From NCBI RefSeq assembly GCF_030287405.1, contig NZ_JASVVV010000001.1, forward strand, positions 496,001 through 560,000: DNA of 64,000 bases, read 5' to 3'. Both the position numbers and the translations under genes were made by a program. Source of the DNA: Halalkalicoccus sp. NIPERK01. GTDB lineage: Archaea > Halobacteriota > Halobacteria > Halobacteriales > Halalkalicoccaceae. Below the pieces are notes generated by a model. It was not told the origin of the DNA, made no database searches, and was given only the letters and a program-made list of their open reading frames with translations. Numbering within the stretch: position 1 is the stretch's first letter; every line of letters begins with the position of its first letter. This document shows positions 41,371 through 49,781 of the stretch, piece by piece.

Positions 41371-41571
41371 GAAAAGATCGCTACGCGGTCTTTTCGGGCT
41401 GAGCGATGGCGGAGCCATCGCGAGGTCCGCGGAAACTCTGTTCCCGCGAGATCCCAGAAATCTCCGATTTCTGAGGACCGCCAGGTACCGCCGAGTCGCG
41501 CCGTCCGGTCGGACGGCGCTCTCGGGACGCCTGCCCTTCCCCGTTCGCTTCGCGGCCGGCGGCCGCGAAGC
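41371..41571. repeat. cluster of perfect hairpins between trxB-like gene and next gene
   Basis: Five tight inverted repeats occur in about 200 bases: GAAAAGA/TCTTTTC (41371-41395), GCGATGGC/GCCATCGC (41403-41421, 3-base loop), CAGAAATC/GATTTCTG (41455-41473, 3-base loop), GCGCCGTCC/GGACGGCGC (41498-41519, 4-base loop) and GCTTCGCGGCC/GGCCGCGAAGC (41547-41571, 3-base loop). A further near-perfect one, CGCGGAAAC/GTTCCCGCG, lies between the second and third. No gene is present in 41318-41584. Possibly structured RNA, stacked terminators or a palindromic repeat family. Confidence 0.7.
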
Positions 41572-41584
41572 AAGGCCACCGCGC

Positions 41585-42136
41585 TCACTCTCGCTTTTCG
41601 AGGCGCTCGTGGGTGTCTGCCCACTCCGCCAACCGTCTCCTCGCCGCTCGCTCCCTCCGTGAAATCGGGTCGTCGATCCCCAACTCATCCCCCGAAAACG
41701 CGTTCATCACGACGAACTCGCTATCCTCGCAGGCGGCGAGCAACGCCTCCACGTCGCCGGTCTCGTGCTGGAACGGGATCGTCGCGTCGTTGACGAACAC
41801 GGCGCGGGAGGGCGGCATCGACTCGACGAGTTTCATCCCGTTGCGGGCGTTCTCGCGGGCGAGATCCAGCGCCTCCGTTTCGGTGTCGCCCGCCGCTCGC
41901 GGCGCATACGCGTCGAGAACGCCGACCCACGCCCGGTCGGGGAGGTCGGTGAAACGGTCGAGCCGTCCACCCAGCAACACGCCGTCGCGCTCGACCTCGG
42001 GGGCGAACTCGAGGACCGCCACGTTTTCGGCGCCGTGCTCCTCGACCCACGCGGCGAGCGCCCCCGCGGTGAGGCGGGTCTTGCCGACGTTCGAGGGGCC
42101 GGTGAGCAGGACGCGCCCGCTCGTCGGAAGGGTCAT
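41585..42136 (-). CDS. P-loop NTPase, function unknown
   Basis: 183 residues. The Walker A motif GPSNVGKTRLTAGALAAW lies near residue 13, with VAVLEFAPEVERDGVLLGG and AVFVNDATIPFQHETGD in later positions for Walker B and sensor elements. The family is not one I can name; similar small NTPases are found next to transporters in haloarchaea. It is coupled to the Nramp-like gene upstream by ATGA overlap, so it may regulate or service that transporter. Confidence 0.75.
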   Translation of the reverse strand: MTLPTSGRVLLTGPSNVGKTRLTAGALAAWVEEHGAENVAVLEFAPEVERDGVLLGGRLDRFTDLPDRAWVGVLDAYAPRAAGDTETEALDLARENARNGMKLVESMPPSRAVFVNDATIPFQHETGDVEALLAACEDSEFVVMNAFSGDELGIDDPISRRERAARRRLAEWADTHERLEKRE

Positions 42137-43461
42137 ACCTCGGCGGGCGCGGGTCGCCGTGCGGTGCGGGCGAATCGGACGAGCAGGAGTGCGCTCGCGA
42201 GGCCGATCCCGGCGGCGAAGACGACGACGAACGCCGAGAGCGGATCGGTGATCGCGGCGGCCTGCTCACGGACGAACGTGCCGGCGGTGACGAGCGCAAC
42301 GCCCAGCAAGACGAGACCAGCGAGGTTCGCGGGCAGCGAGAGGGGCGTTTCGACCACGCCGGGGTCGTTGAGCAAGAGGAGTATCACGATGATCGCGAAG
42401 GGCGTGCCGACCAGCCCGAACGCGAGGACGAGCACCAGAAGCGGGAAGAAGGATCCCTCCAAAAAGGCCCCGAGCGAGGAGGCCAGCGCGACACAGACGA
42501 CCAGCGCGCGGTATCGCGGGTCCGTGACGGACTGGCCCCAGCCCAGCTTGTCGGCGAGCGCGTACGGTGGGACGACGGTGTTGCCCCCGAGGGTGGAGAC
42601 CGCAGCGCCCAGAAGCCCCAGCAAGAACAGCCACGTCGCGGCCGTGCCGACGGCGGGTTCGAGCGCCTGCCCCGCCCCGATCGCGGTGATCGCGGCGGCG
42701 TCGACCGCGGGGGTGTGAAGGACGCTCGCGGCGACGAGGAAGATGGCGAGGCTGTACCCGCCGAAGGCGAGCACCATCGACGAGCCGACGTCGAACCGTG
42801 CGAGCGCGCCGTCCTCGCAGGTCCAGCCGCGGGCGCGCATGGTGTAGCTCTGCATCACGAGCAGGGTGACGTGGACCGCGCCGCCCAGAACGCCCGCGGC
42901 GACGAGCGCGCCGTCGAGGCCCGCGGGGATCCGCGGAACCAGCCCGCTTGCGGCGGCCCCGGGGTCGATCGGGACCACGATCGCCGTCGCGACGAACAGC
43001 ACCACCACGAGCGAGACCAGCGCTTTCGCGCCGATCTCGGCGATCCGGTAGCCCCCGCCGGCCAGCCCGACAGCGAGCACGAGCGCCCAGAGGACGCCCC
43101 AGACGCGGGCGTCGACGCCGGTGAGGGTCGCACTCACGTCCGCGACCGTCTTCATGATCACCAACTGGGCGAGACCGGCCGCGAGCACGACGTCGAGCAC
43201 GAGCACCCACGCCCACCCCTCTCCGAGATGCACCTCGACCGTCGAGACGATCCCCCGTTCGGTGAACAGTCCGAGGCGAGCGGCCAGATACTGGCCGAGC
43301 GCTCCCAAGAGGGCCGAGAGGATCACGACCCACAGTAGCGCATACCCGTAGCCCGCACCCGCGGTCAACAGGCTCGCCATCGTCGCCGGGCCCGCCGCGA
43401 TCGCGCCCGCGAGCCAGGTCGGTCCGAGCCGACCCCCGTATTCGCGCACCGTCTCGATCAT
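42133..43461 (-). CDS. Nramp-superfamily transporter lacking the classic metal motifs
   Basis: 442 residues with about eleven membrane segments. The start (LAGAIAAGPATMASLLTAGA then GYGYALLW) aligns with the Nramp first segment, and HVTLLVMQSYTMRARGW with the sixth. The usual DPGN metal-binding motif is replaced by AGPATMA, and the MPH motif by VMQSYTM. It may carry another ion, as do Nramp-related Mg or Al transporters, or act as a sensor. Its P-loop partner gene overlaps the end. Confidence 0.8.
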   Translation of the reverse strand: MIETVREYGGRLGPTWLAGAIAAGPATMASLLTAGAGYGYALLWVVILSALLGALGQYLAARLGLFTERGIVSTVEVHLGEGWAWVLVLDVVLAAGLAQLVIMKTVADVSATLTGVDARVWGVLWALVLAVGLAGGGYRIAEIGAKALVSLVVVLFVATAIVVPIDPGAAASGLVPRIPAGLDGALVAAGVLGGAVHVTLLVMQSYTMRARGWTCEDGALARFDVGSSMVLAFGGYSLAIFLVAASVLHTPAVDAAAITAIGAGQALEPAVGTAATWLFLLGLLGAAVSTLGGNTVVPPYALADKLGWGQSVTDPRYRALVVCVALASSLGAFLEGSFFPLLVLVLAFGLVGTPFAIIVILLLLNDPGVVETPLSLPANLAGLVLLGVALVTAGTFVREQAAAITDPLSAFVVVFAAGIGLASALLLVRFARTARRPAPAEV

Positions 43462-43500
43462 TGTACCCGCTTTCCCCCTCGAGTATATAACCGCGTGGTA

Positions 43501-44658
43501 TCACTCGCTTCCGACCGTCGGGGGCGGCGTCTCGTCGGTAGACGGCACATCGACGTCGAACCCGTCGCCCCGAGCCGACTGGACCCGCTGTGGATACGGG
43601 ATCGTGATCCCCTCGCGGTCGAACGCCTCCTTGATCGCCTCCATCGCCTCGGTCTGGGCGTTCCACTTGCGGCGCATCGTCGGATCGCCGATCCAGACCC
43701 GGAGTTCGAGCAGTATCGAGGAGTCGGCGAACCGTTTGGCGACCACCTGCGGATCGGGGGAGGACTTGATCGAGTCCAGGTCGCTCACCGCGTCGACGAT
43801 CACGGCCCGTGCGTGTTCGATCTCCGTCCCGTAGTCGATCCCGACCTCGATCTCGACGCGGAGCTGATCGTTTCGCGAGAGGTTCGTGAGGTCGCTCTCG
43901 GTGATGATGTCGTTGGGCACCAGGACGTGTTCGTCGCTGAAGGTCTGGATCTTCGTGTTGAAGATCGTCACGTCCTTGACGATCCCCGAGTGGTCCTTGA
44001 CCTCGATCCAGTCGCCGACGCGAAACGGCCGCGAGAACAGCAGGATGAACCCCGCGAGCACCGCCGCGAGCGTCTCGCGGGCCGCCAGTCCGACGATCGC
44101 GGTGATCGCGCCGGCCCCGATGAAGATGTTGGTCAGGTCGACCCCCCAGAGCGTGAGAACCAGCGTCATCGCCCCGAGGGCGATCCCGATGTCCGCGACG
44201 TGGTAGGCGACCTCGCTCTGGTGTTTGGTCAGCGAGGACGTCCGCTGGAGTTCGTCGATCGACCGGTTGAGAAAGCGGATCAGCAGATACGCCACGAGCA
44301 CGAGCGAGACCGTCACGAGTTGCTTGATCGCGGTCCAGCGGTCGATCGCCAGCGTCTCGAGGACGAGCCGGATGAAGTAGGTGACGTGCCAGACGACGCT
44401 GAGCGCGTAGATCCCGGTGGCGACGACGAACAGCAGCCAGACGATCCGGCTGGCTTCCCCGACGTGGCGGTCGTAGCGACGGCCGACGAACGTCTCCACT
44501 CTCCGACCGAAGTCGAGCGAGAGGACGACCAGCGCGACGAGGGCCGCCGTCGCGAGCAGCTGCACTCCGATATCCGAAAAGTACGCCTGCTGGATGTCGA
44601 CGACCGGATCGGGTCGAAGCGACGACACGCTCCCTGCGGCGGCGAGGTCGGCCCACAT
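43501..44658 (-). CDS. MscS-family mechanosensitive channel
   Basis: 385 residues. Four to five membrane segments (residues ~25-175) precede the MscS pore helix and beta domain: FIGAGAITAIVGLAARETLAAV-like core (cut here), LFSRPFRVGDWIEV, GIVKDVTIFNTKIQTFSDE and VLVPNDIITESDLTN. It releases solutes on osmotic downshift at the cell membrane. The C-terminus is a Pro-rich tail. Confidence 0.93.
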   Translation of the reverse strand: MWADLAAAGSVSSLRPDPVVDIQQAYFSDIGVQLLATAALVALVVLSLDFGRRVETFVGRRYDRHVGEASRIVWLLFVVATGIYALSVVWHVTYFIRLVLETLAIDRWTAIKQLVTVSLVLVAYLLIRFLNRSIDELQRTSSLTKHQSEVAYHVADIGIALGAMTLVLTLWGVDLTNIFIGAGAITAIVGLAARETLAAVLAGFILLFSRPFRVGDWIEVKDHSGIVKDVTIFNTKIQTFSDEHVLVPNDIITESDLTNLSRNDQLRVEIEVGIDYGTEIEHARAVIVDAVSDLDSIKSSPDPQVVAKRFADSSILLELRVWIGDPTMRRKWNAQTEAMEAIKEAFDREGITIPYPQRVQSARGDGFDVDVPSTDETPPPTVGSE

Positions 44659-44721
44659 CTATCGTAGCGTCACATAGGATCGCGGTACTGATGTGTTTTA
44701 GTATTCGCCCGGCACCTGCCA

Positions 44722-45372
44722 TCAGTCGAGGTCGTCGGAGAGGAGGGTGCTCTCGACGAGCGTCCGGTGTGCCCTGCGGAGGCGTTCGGAGAGCGCCTGA
44801 TGGGAGATGTCGAGTTCGGACGCGAACTCGCCCATCGTCACCGTCCGCGGGATGTCGTAGTAGCCGCGCTCGATCGCGGCCAGCAGGGTCGTCCGCTGGT
44901 CCTCAGTGAGACCGTAGCGCCGTGTACGGTTCGCCTCTACCGAGGCGACGTGCGTGATATCCAGTTCGATCCCGGCGTCCTCCGCGCGTTCGTGCGCTCG
45001 CGAGGCGGTCTCGCGCTCGGGGAACAACACCCGAAAGCGCCACCTGCCGTCGCTCGCGTGCGCACGGAGGATCGTTCCCGACTCGCCGGCGAGCACCGAG
45101 AGGGCTTCACGCGCCGACTCGGCCCACCACAGCCGGTAGAGGCGTTTCCCGTCGTCGTCGGTGATCGGGTCGGCCCGCTCGACCGACGGGTCCGCTTTCA
45201 GCGTCGCGTCGATCGTCTCGTCCCCGGTATCGAACCAGACGAGGCCCACCGACCATCCCTCGGGATGGCCAACGACGGGTTCGACCGTACAGTCGAGGGT
45301 GGGATGCGATCGAAACGTCTCGGACAGCGCGAACGCCTCCGCCGACAACGAAACCCCCACACGGATCGCCAT
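44722..45372 (-). CDS. Bat-type HTH_10 transcription regulator
   Basis: 216 residues from ATG 45372; the much longer frame upstream is spurious. Residues 1-150 match the bacterio-opsin-activator sensing region (SLSAEAFALSETFRSHPTLD, GTILRAHASDGRWRFRVLFP). Residues 155-212 are the HTH_10 domain (YGLTEDQRTTLLAAIERGYY, ISHQALSERLRRAHRTL). No PAS or GAF is present, so it is the short form. It diverges from the DUF7504-like gene across an AT-rich promoter region. Confidence 0.88.
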   Translation of the reverse strand: MAIRVGVSLSAEAFALSETFRSHPTLDCTVEPVVGHPEGWSVGLVWFDTGDETIDATLKADPSVERADPITDDDGKRLYRLWWAESAREALSVLAGESGTILRAHASDGRWRFRVLFPERETASRAHERAEDAGIELDITHVASVEANRTRRYGLTEDQRTTLLAAIERGYYDIPRTVTMGEFASELDISHQALSERLRRAHRTLVESTLLSDDLD

Positions 45373-45429
45373 GCTCACCCTCACCCTCGCTGGCTCCACG
45401 AAAAAGCCGATGGCCTGCAGTCGCCTGCA

Positions 45430-45491
45430 AGTAGTATTTATCCTAGTGTCAGTATGTTTATTACACATCACATCAATTAATAGATGTAATC
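45430..45491. promoter_or_regulatory. divergent AT-rich promoter region
   Basis: The gap holds TATA-like boxes in both directions: GGATAAATAC on the minus strand (45434-45443) and ATGTTTATTA on the plus strand (45453-45462). The imperfect inverted sequence ATTACACATC...GATGTAAT spans 45459-45490 and could be an operator for the Bat-type regulator. Confidence 0.4.
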
Positions 45492-45507
45492 GGCGTTGAT
45501 TCCAGCA

Positions 45508-46377
45508 ATGAGACAGATACCCACTACCGAGCCCCGAAACGGGTTGGTTCTCGCGCCGACGACGAATCCGATCGAGGGCGTCGAGCGGGTGTTCGACCGG
45601 CAGGCCGCGCTCCGGGAGTGGAACGTGCTGATCGTCGCCTACGGCTATAGCCATCGGGACCTCCGAACGGCGTGGCACGACCGTATCGACGACGCGCCCG
45701 CCGCGTTCGGAACGATCACGGTCGGGAACGGTGGTGATGGGGGTGGTGACGTCGCTCCCGTCTCGCGGGCGGGACGTGACGTCACCACCTCGATCCGGGC
45801 CCGGACGGATCTGGCCGAGTTGGGGACCACGATCAGCCTGTATCTCGACGACTGGACGGAGGGCCGAACGCTCGTCTGTTTCCACACGCTCGAGGACCTG
45901 CTCGATGGCGTCGGAACTCAGACCGCGTTCCGGTTCCTGCACGTCCTGACCCGTCGACTCGCCAAGGCCGACGCTGTCGGTCGGTTCTCGCTCGATCCGC
46001 TCGCCGTCGACGAACGAACGATCCGGACGCTCGAACCGCTGTTCGACGTCGTCTATCAGGAAGGCGAGGAGCCCCCGTCGATCACCCCCGAGACGGCCTT
46101 CGACGTGCTCCGTGCGCCGCGTCGGCGATACGTCCTGCACTACCTGCGGGAGAACCCCGGCCCGACGACGGTCGCGGCGCTCGCAGACTGGGTGGCCCGG
46201 TACGAACCCGACGCCGACGACGGGCGACTCGAGACCTCGATGTATCACTCCCACCTCCCGAAACTGGAGAACGCGGGTCTGATCTCCCTCGACGGGACGC
46301 GCGTGTCGGGGCGACCCACGATCGAGTCGCTCGCGCCGTATCTCGAACTGGTTTCCGGCCACGATCTCCCCGGTTAA
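45508..46377 (+). CDS. RecA-like/DUF7504-type protein with C-terminal winged helix
   Basis: 289 residues from ATG 45508. The N-terminal part resembles a degenerate RecA/KaiC-like fold found in haloarchaeal DUF7504-type signalling proteins (VLIVAYGYSHRDLRTAWHD, TTISLYLDDWTEGRTLVCFH). The last ~90 residues are a winged helix (AFDVLRAPRRRYVLHYLREN, VAALADWVARYE, MYHSHLPKLENAGLI). No functional Walker A is visible, so it likely senses and regulates rather than hydrolyses ATP. It diverges from the Bat-type regulator. Confidence 0.7.
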   Translation: MRQIPTTEPRNGLVLAPTTNPIEGVERVFDRQAALREWNVLIVAYGYSHRDLRTAWHDRIDDAPAAFGTITVGNGGDGGGDVAPVSRAGRDVTTSIRARTDLAELGTTISLYLDDWTEGRTLVCFHTLEDLLDGVGTQTAFRFLHVLTRRLAKADAVGRFSLDPLAVDERTIRTLEPLFDVVYQEGEEPPSITPETAFDVLRAPRRRYVLHYLRENPGPTTVAALADWVARYEPDADDGRLETSMYHSHLPKLENAGLISLDGTRVSGRPTIESLAPYLELVSGHDLPG

Positions 46378-46418
46378 CGTCCCCATAATATTACCAGTTC
46401 GTCCTGTCACGATCGGGT

Positions 46419-46700
46419 ATGTCCGAACAGGAGTCCGCCGGCGACGCACGCGACGAACCGCGCGCGGAAGGCAGCACGACCGCGTTTTTCGCCCGCGTGA
46501 TCGTCAGGCTGGGGCTTGTCGTCCTCGGCACCGTCCTGTTGCTGTTCGCGCTCGGACGGGCGTTCGGTCTCGACTTGCTCGGGGCGGTCGCCGACTTCCT
46601 CGCGACGGAAACGGGGCGGTGGCTCGCCGTCGCCTTCCTCGCGCTCGTGTTGATCAGCGTCGCCGCGAGTGGCTGGCGCTACCGCCGTCCGCCAGCCTGA
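46419..46700 (+). CDS. small membrane protein, two segments
   Basis: 93 residues with membrane segments at ~28-48 (IVRLGLVVLGTVLLLFALG) and ~68-84 (WLAVAFLALVLISVAA). No family recognised. Its TGA stop is the left flank of the 78-bp inverted-repeat element at 46701. Confidence 0.7.
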   Translation: MSEQESAGDARDEPRAEGSTTAFFARVIVRLGLVVLGTVLLLFALGRAFGLDLLGAVADFLATETGRWLAVAFLALVLISVAASGWRYRRPPA

Positions 46701-46778
46701 TACTGTCGGCTGTAACCCGTTAGTTGGGACTCCGACGATTCGACCGTTCCCGGCGGTGGGTACGTACAGCCGACAGTA
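46701..46778. repeat. 78-bp element with 14-bp terminal inverted repeats, flanked by TGA
   Basis: TACTGTCGGCTGTA and TACAGCCGACAGTA are perfect complements around exactly 50 bases. TGA lies directly on both sides; the left one is the stop of the upstream gene. A second element of identical length and layout occurs at 48167-48244. It could be a miniature mobile element with a 3-base target duplication, or a paired operator or terminator. Confidence 0.7.
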
Positions 46779-46912
46779 TGACGTTCCGGGAACTCTATCC
46801 ACGGGAGGGATTCGGCCACCGACGGACGTTCGTCGACGCCCGGGGACGTGGTGCCGAACGGTGGAGACGTCGAGCCACGACGCTTAACAGCGAGCGGGAC
46901 CCACATCGGTCA

Positions 46913-48166
46913 ATGGGAGCGCGGCTGCCGGGCATCGAATCCGAGACGGGAGAGCGAATCGTCGCTCACGCCGACATGGATTGTTTCTACGCGTCCTGTG
47001 AGCGCCTTCGAGAGCCCGCACTCCGCGGCGAGCCGCTCGTGGTCGGGATGGGCTATGAACCCGGCGAAACGGCCGGAGCGGTCGCGACCGCGAGCTACGA
47101 GGCCCGCGCGTTCGGCGTCGAGAGCGCACAGGCGATCTCCGAGGCGCTCGAACGCCTCCCCCGGAAGCGGGATGCCGCGACCGATCCCGACCTCGACGTC
47201 CGGAAGGCGGGGTTCTACCGGCCCGTCGACATGGGGTTCTACGAGTCCGTAAGCGAAGACGTACGGGAGATCCTGCACGCGCACGCCGAGACCGTCCGCG
47301 AGGTGAGCATCGACGAGGCGTATCTCGACGTCACCGAAAAAACGATGTGGGACGAGGCCGGGGACTTCGCCCGCGGGATCAAGGAGCGCATCCGCGAGGA
47401 GGTCGGCGTCGTCGCGAGCATCGGGATCGCCCCGAACATGAGCACCGCGAAGATCGCGAGCGACGCCGAGAAGCCCGACGGTCTGGTCGTGGTCCGCCCC
47501 GAGGAGGTCCGCGACTTCCTCGCGCCCGTCCCGATCGAGGACCTCCACGGGGTGGGTCCCGTCACCGCCCGTACCCTCCGCGAACGCGGGATCGGGACGG
47601 CGGACGACCTCGCCACCGCGGACCGTCGAGCGCTGATAGCGGAGTTCGGCGAGCGCGGGGCGGCCCTCTACGATCGCGCCCGCGGCGAGGACGACCGCGA
47701 GGTCACGCCCACGGGCCGTCCCAAGAGCCTCTCGCGGGAATCGGCGTTCGTCGAACCGACGACGGACAGAGAGGAGATCGAAGAGCGTCTACTGACGCTC
47801 GCGGCGGCGGTCGCGGAGCGCGCCACCCGACGGGACGCGCTCTACCGAACCATCGGGATCAAGGTCGTCACCCCGCCGTTCGACGTCCACACGCGCGCCC
47901 GCTCGCTTCCCGGCCCGGTCGACGATCCCGCGCTGGTCGAGCGGGTCGTCCGGGATCTCTTAGAGGAGTTCACGGGCGAGCGAATCCGAAAGGTCGGCGC
48001 ACGCGTCTCGAACCTCGAGTTCGACTCGGCAGCCCAAACCAGCCTCGACGGCTGGGCCGGCGGGGACGACGCAGAGGTGGATTCCGACGGTAGCGAGGCT
48101 CGAGTGAAGTCGACCGGCGGGTCCGCCGACCGATCGGGCCAGGCCTCGCTCTCGGAGTTCGAGTGA
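46913..48166 (+). CDS. dinB: DNA polymerase IV (Y family)
   Basis: 417 residues from ATG 46913. Y-family motifs are HADMDCFYASCER (catalytic Asp), VATASYEARAFGVESAQ, SIDEAYLDV and SIGIAPNMSTAKIASD, with a later helix-hairpin-helix GVGPVTARTLRERG. It performs translesion synthesis. The C-terminal region holds two PCNA-binding-like boxes, QTSLDGW (Q375) and QASLSEF (Q410, at the very end). Its TGA forms the left flank of the second 78-bp element. Confidence 0.95.
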   Translation: MGARLPGIESETGERIVAHADMDCFYASCERLREPALRGEPLVVGMGYEPGETAGAVATASYEARAFGVESAQAISEALERLPRKRDAATDPDLDVRKAGFYRPVDMGFYESVSEDVREILHAHAETVREVSIDEAYLDVTEKTMWDEAGDFARGIKERIREEVGVVASIGIAPNMSTAKIASDAEKPDGLVVVRPEEVRDFLAPVPIEDLHGVGPVTARTLRERGIGTADDLATADRRALIAEFGERGAALYDRARGEDDREVTPTGRPKSLSRESAFVEPTTDREEIEERLLTLAAAVAERATRRDALYRTIGIKVVTPPFDVHTRARSLPGPVDDPALVERVVRDLLEEFTGERIRKVGARVSNLEFDSAAQTSLDGWAGGDDAEVDSDGSEARVKSTGGSADRSGQASLSEFE

Positions 48167-48244
48167 TACCGTCGGTCGTAGTCCCGTACCGGTGATCGCC
48201 TGTACGGGTCAGCGATCACCGATACCCAGTTACGACCGACCGTA
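48167..48244. repeat. second 78-bp inverted-repeat element, flanked by TGA
   Basis: TACCGTCGGTCGTA and TACGACCGACCGTA pair at 13 of 14 positions around 50 bases. TGA again flanks both sides, the left being the dinB stop. The interior differs from the first element but contains GGTGATCGC/GCGATCACC, a nested 9-bp inverted repeat. Confidence 0.7.
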
Positions 48245-48280
48245 TGAGTCTTTATCAACGGGGCGTTCCTACCACCGGCC

Positions 48281-48514
48281 ATGACGACAGTCGAGATCGA
48301 GTACTGCGTCCCCTGTGGCTTCCTCGAGCGCGCCGAGGCCGTTCAGCACGCCCTGCTCTCGCAGTTCGGCGAGGGGATCGACGAACTCGCCCTCGTTACC
48401 GGCGACCACGGCATCTTCGAGGTCCGCGTCGACGGCGAGGTCGTCTTCGAGAAGAGCGAGGACGAATTCGACGTCGATCGGATCACGCGGGACGTTCGTG
48501 CCTACGTCTCGTAA
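48281..48514 (+). CDS. SelT/SelW/SelH-like (Rdx) thioredoxin-fold protein
   Basis: 77 residues. VEIEYCVPCGFLERAEAVQH carries the C-x-x-C redox motif (CVPC) where eukaryotic SelW has selenocysteine; GIFEVRVDGEVVFEKSED is the conserved second half. A small redox protein of unknown partner. Confidence 0.9.
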   Translation: MTTVEIEYCVPCGFLERAEAVQHALLSQFGEGIDELALVTGDHGIFEVRVDGEVVFEKSEDEFDVDRITRDVRAYVS

Positions 48515-48524
48515 AACGAACGCC

Positions 48525-49169
48525 CTACAGCGGTTCTACGAGGGCTTCGAGCGCCGCACGCGGGTCGTCGGCCTTCGCGACGCCGCTCGCCAGCAGGACG
48601 CCCTCCGCGCCGAGTTCCTCGGCGGCGATCAGGTCCTCGCCCGTGCTGATTCCGGCCCCACAGAGCACCTCGACGCTCTCGTCGACGGCCTCCGCGGCGG
48701 CGACCGCGTCGGTGACGACGTCGGGATCGGCCTGGCTGACGGGGGTACCCGTACCGATGAGTTCGGGCGGTTCGACCGCGACGGCGTCGGGGCCGAGCGC
48801 GGCGACCGCCTTCACCTGTTCGGGGTTGTTCGCACAGACGACCGTCTCGAGGCCGGCGCGCTCCGCCGCATCGAGGCCGGCGTCGATGTCCGCGAGTCTC
48901 AGGCGCTTCTCGGAGTGGTTCAACAGCGTACCGGTCGCGCCCGCCTCCGCGAGCGACCCGGCGAGCGCGCTGCCGGTGTGACTCCCGGGCTCGTTGCCGT
49001 CGACGTGCTGGGCCCACGTCTCGACGCCCGTCTCGGCGACGGATTCCAGCCGGGCGGTCTGGGGCGCGACGGCGATCCGCGCGCCCGACGCCTCGCCCAC
49101 CTCGTAGGCGATCTCCCCGATCTCGACCGGATCGCACGGATAGGCCTTGCAGTTTATCAGAACGAACAC
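48525..49169 (-). CDS. tpiA: triosephosphate isomerase, archaeal short form
   Basis: 214 residues, the short archaeal length. Catalytic residues are visible: NCKAY (Lys), LNHSEKRLR (His) and [12 protein letters not shown] (Glu, loop 6), with [12 protein letters not shown] and [14 protein letters not shown] for phosphate binding. It interconverts dihydroxyacetone phosphate and glyceraldehyde 3-phosphate in the cytosol. It converges with the Rdx gene. Confidence 0.96.
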   Translation of the reverse strand: MFVLINCKAYPCDPVEIGEIAYEVGEASGARIAVAPQTARLESVAETGVETWAQHVDGNEPGSHTGSALAGSLAEAGATGTLLNHSEKRLRLADIDAGLDAAERAGLETVVCANNPEQVKAVAALGPDAVAVEPPELIGTGTPVSQADPDVVTDAVAAAEAVDESVEVLCGAGISTGEDLIAAEELGAEGVLLASGVAKADDPRAALEALVEPL

Positions 49170-49208
49170 GTCTCGTCCGAGGGCCGGGCGGCTAATGAGT
49201 CTCCCGAA

Positions 49209-49739
49209 TCAGGAGTCCTTGCGGGTGACGACGTCGCCCAGCGTGTAGCTGCCGGTCGAGGAGCTACCTTCCCACTCGGTATCCTCCGTTTCGCCGCCCT
49301 CAGACAGCGAGATCTCGAGTTTGCGTTCGAGTTTCTTCTGGACCGAGTCGCTCGGGAGCATGTCGCCGCGTTCGAGTTTGCGGATCAGGCTCGCCTTCTC
49401 GTTGAGTTCGCCCGCGAGGTCCTCCTGGCTCAGTCCGGCCGATTCGCGGGCCTGTCGGATCCGCTGGTCGTAATCCGCGGCGACCTCCTCCATCTCGTCG
49501 AACATGTCGCGTCGACGCCGGCTCCCGCCGCTCGACCCGCCCGAGGAATCACCGGCGCTCGAATCGGACGTACCCGACGAGGAGGACGTCGAGTACTTCG
49601 TGGAGGTTTCGGAGGACTCCTGGGTTCGGACCTCCGTCCCGAACTCCGCACAGGAGTCACAGACATCGAGTTCAGCGCCCTCGATCTTGACCGTCTTCGG
49701 TGTGGACGTCTCGGTGCCACACATCTCACACTGAACCAT
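49209..49739 (-). CDS. mbf1: multiprotein bridging factor 1-like protein
   Basis: 176 residues from ATG 49739. An N-terminal zinc ribbon (CEMCGTETSTPKTV, DVCDSCAEFG) is joined by a long Ser/Gly linker (~45-75) to a Cro/C1-type HTH (ESAGLSQEDLAGELNEKASL, IRKLERGDMLPSDSV). Archaeal MBF1 binds the small ribosomal subunit and may link translation with transcription. Confidence 0.94.
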   Translation of the reverse strand: MVQCEMCGTETSTPKTVKIEGAELDVCDSCAEFGTEVRTQESSETSTKYSTSSSSGTSDSSAGDSSGGSSGGSRRRRDMFDEMEEVAADYDQRIRQARESAGLSQEDLAGELNEKASLIRKLERGDMLPSDSVQKKLERKLEISLSEGGETEDTEWEGSSSTGSYTLGDVVTRKDS

Positions 49740-49781
49740 ACCCGCCCTTGCAGGCGGGGGTGTATAAATGGTGCGACACAC

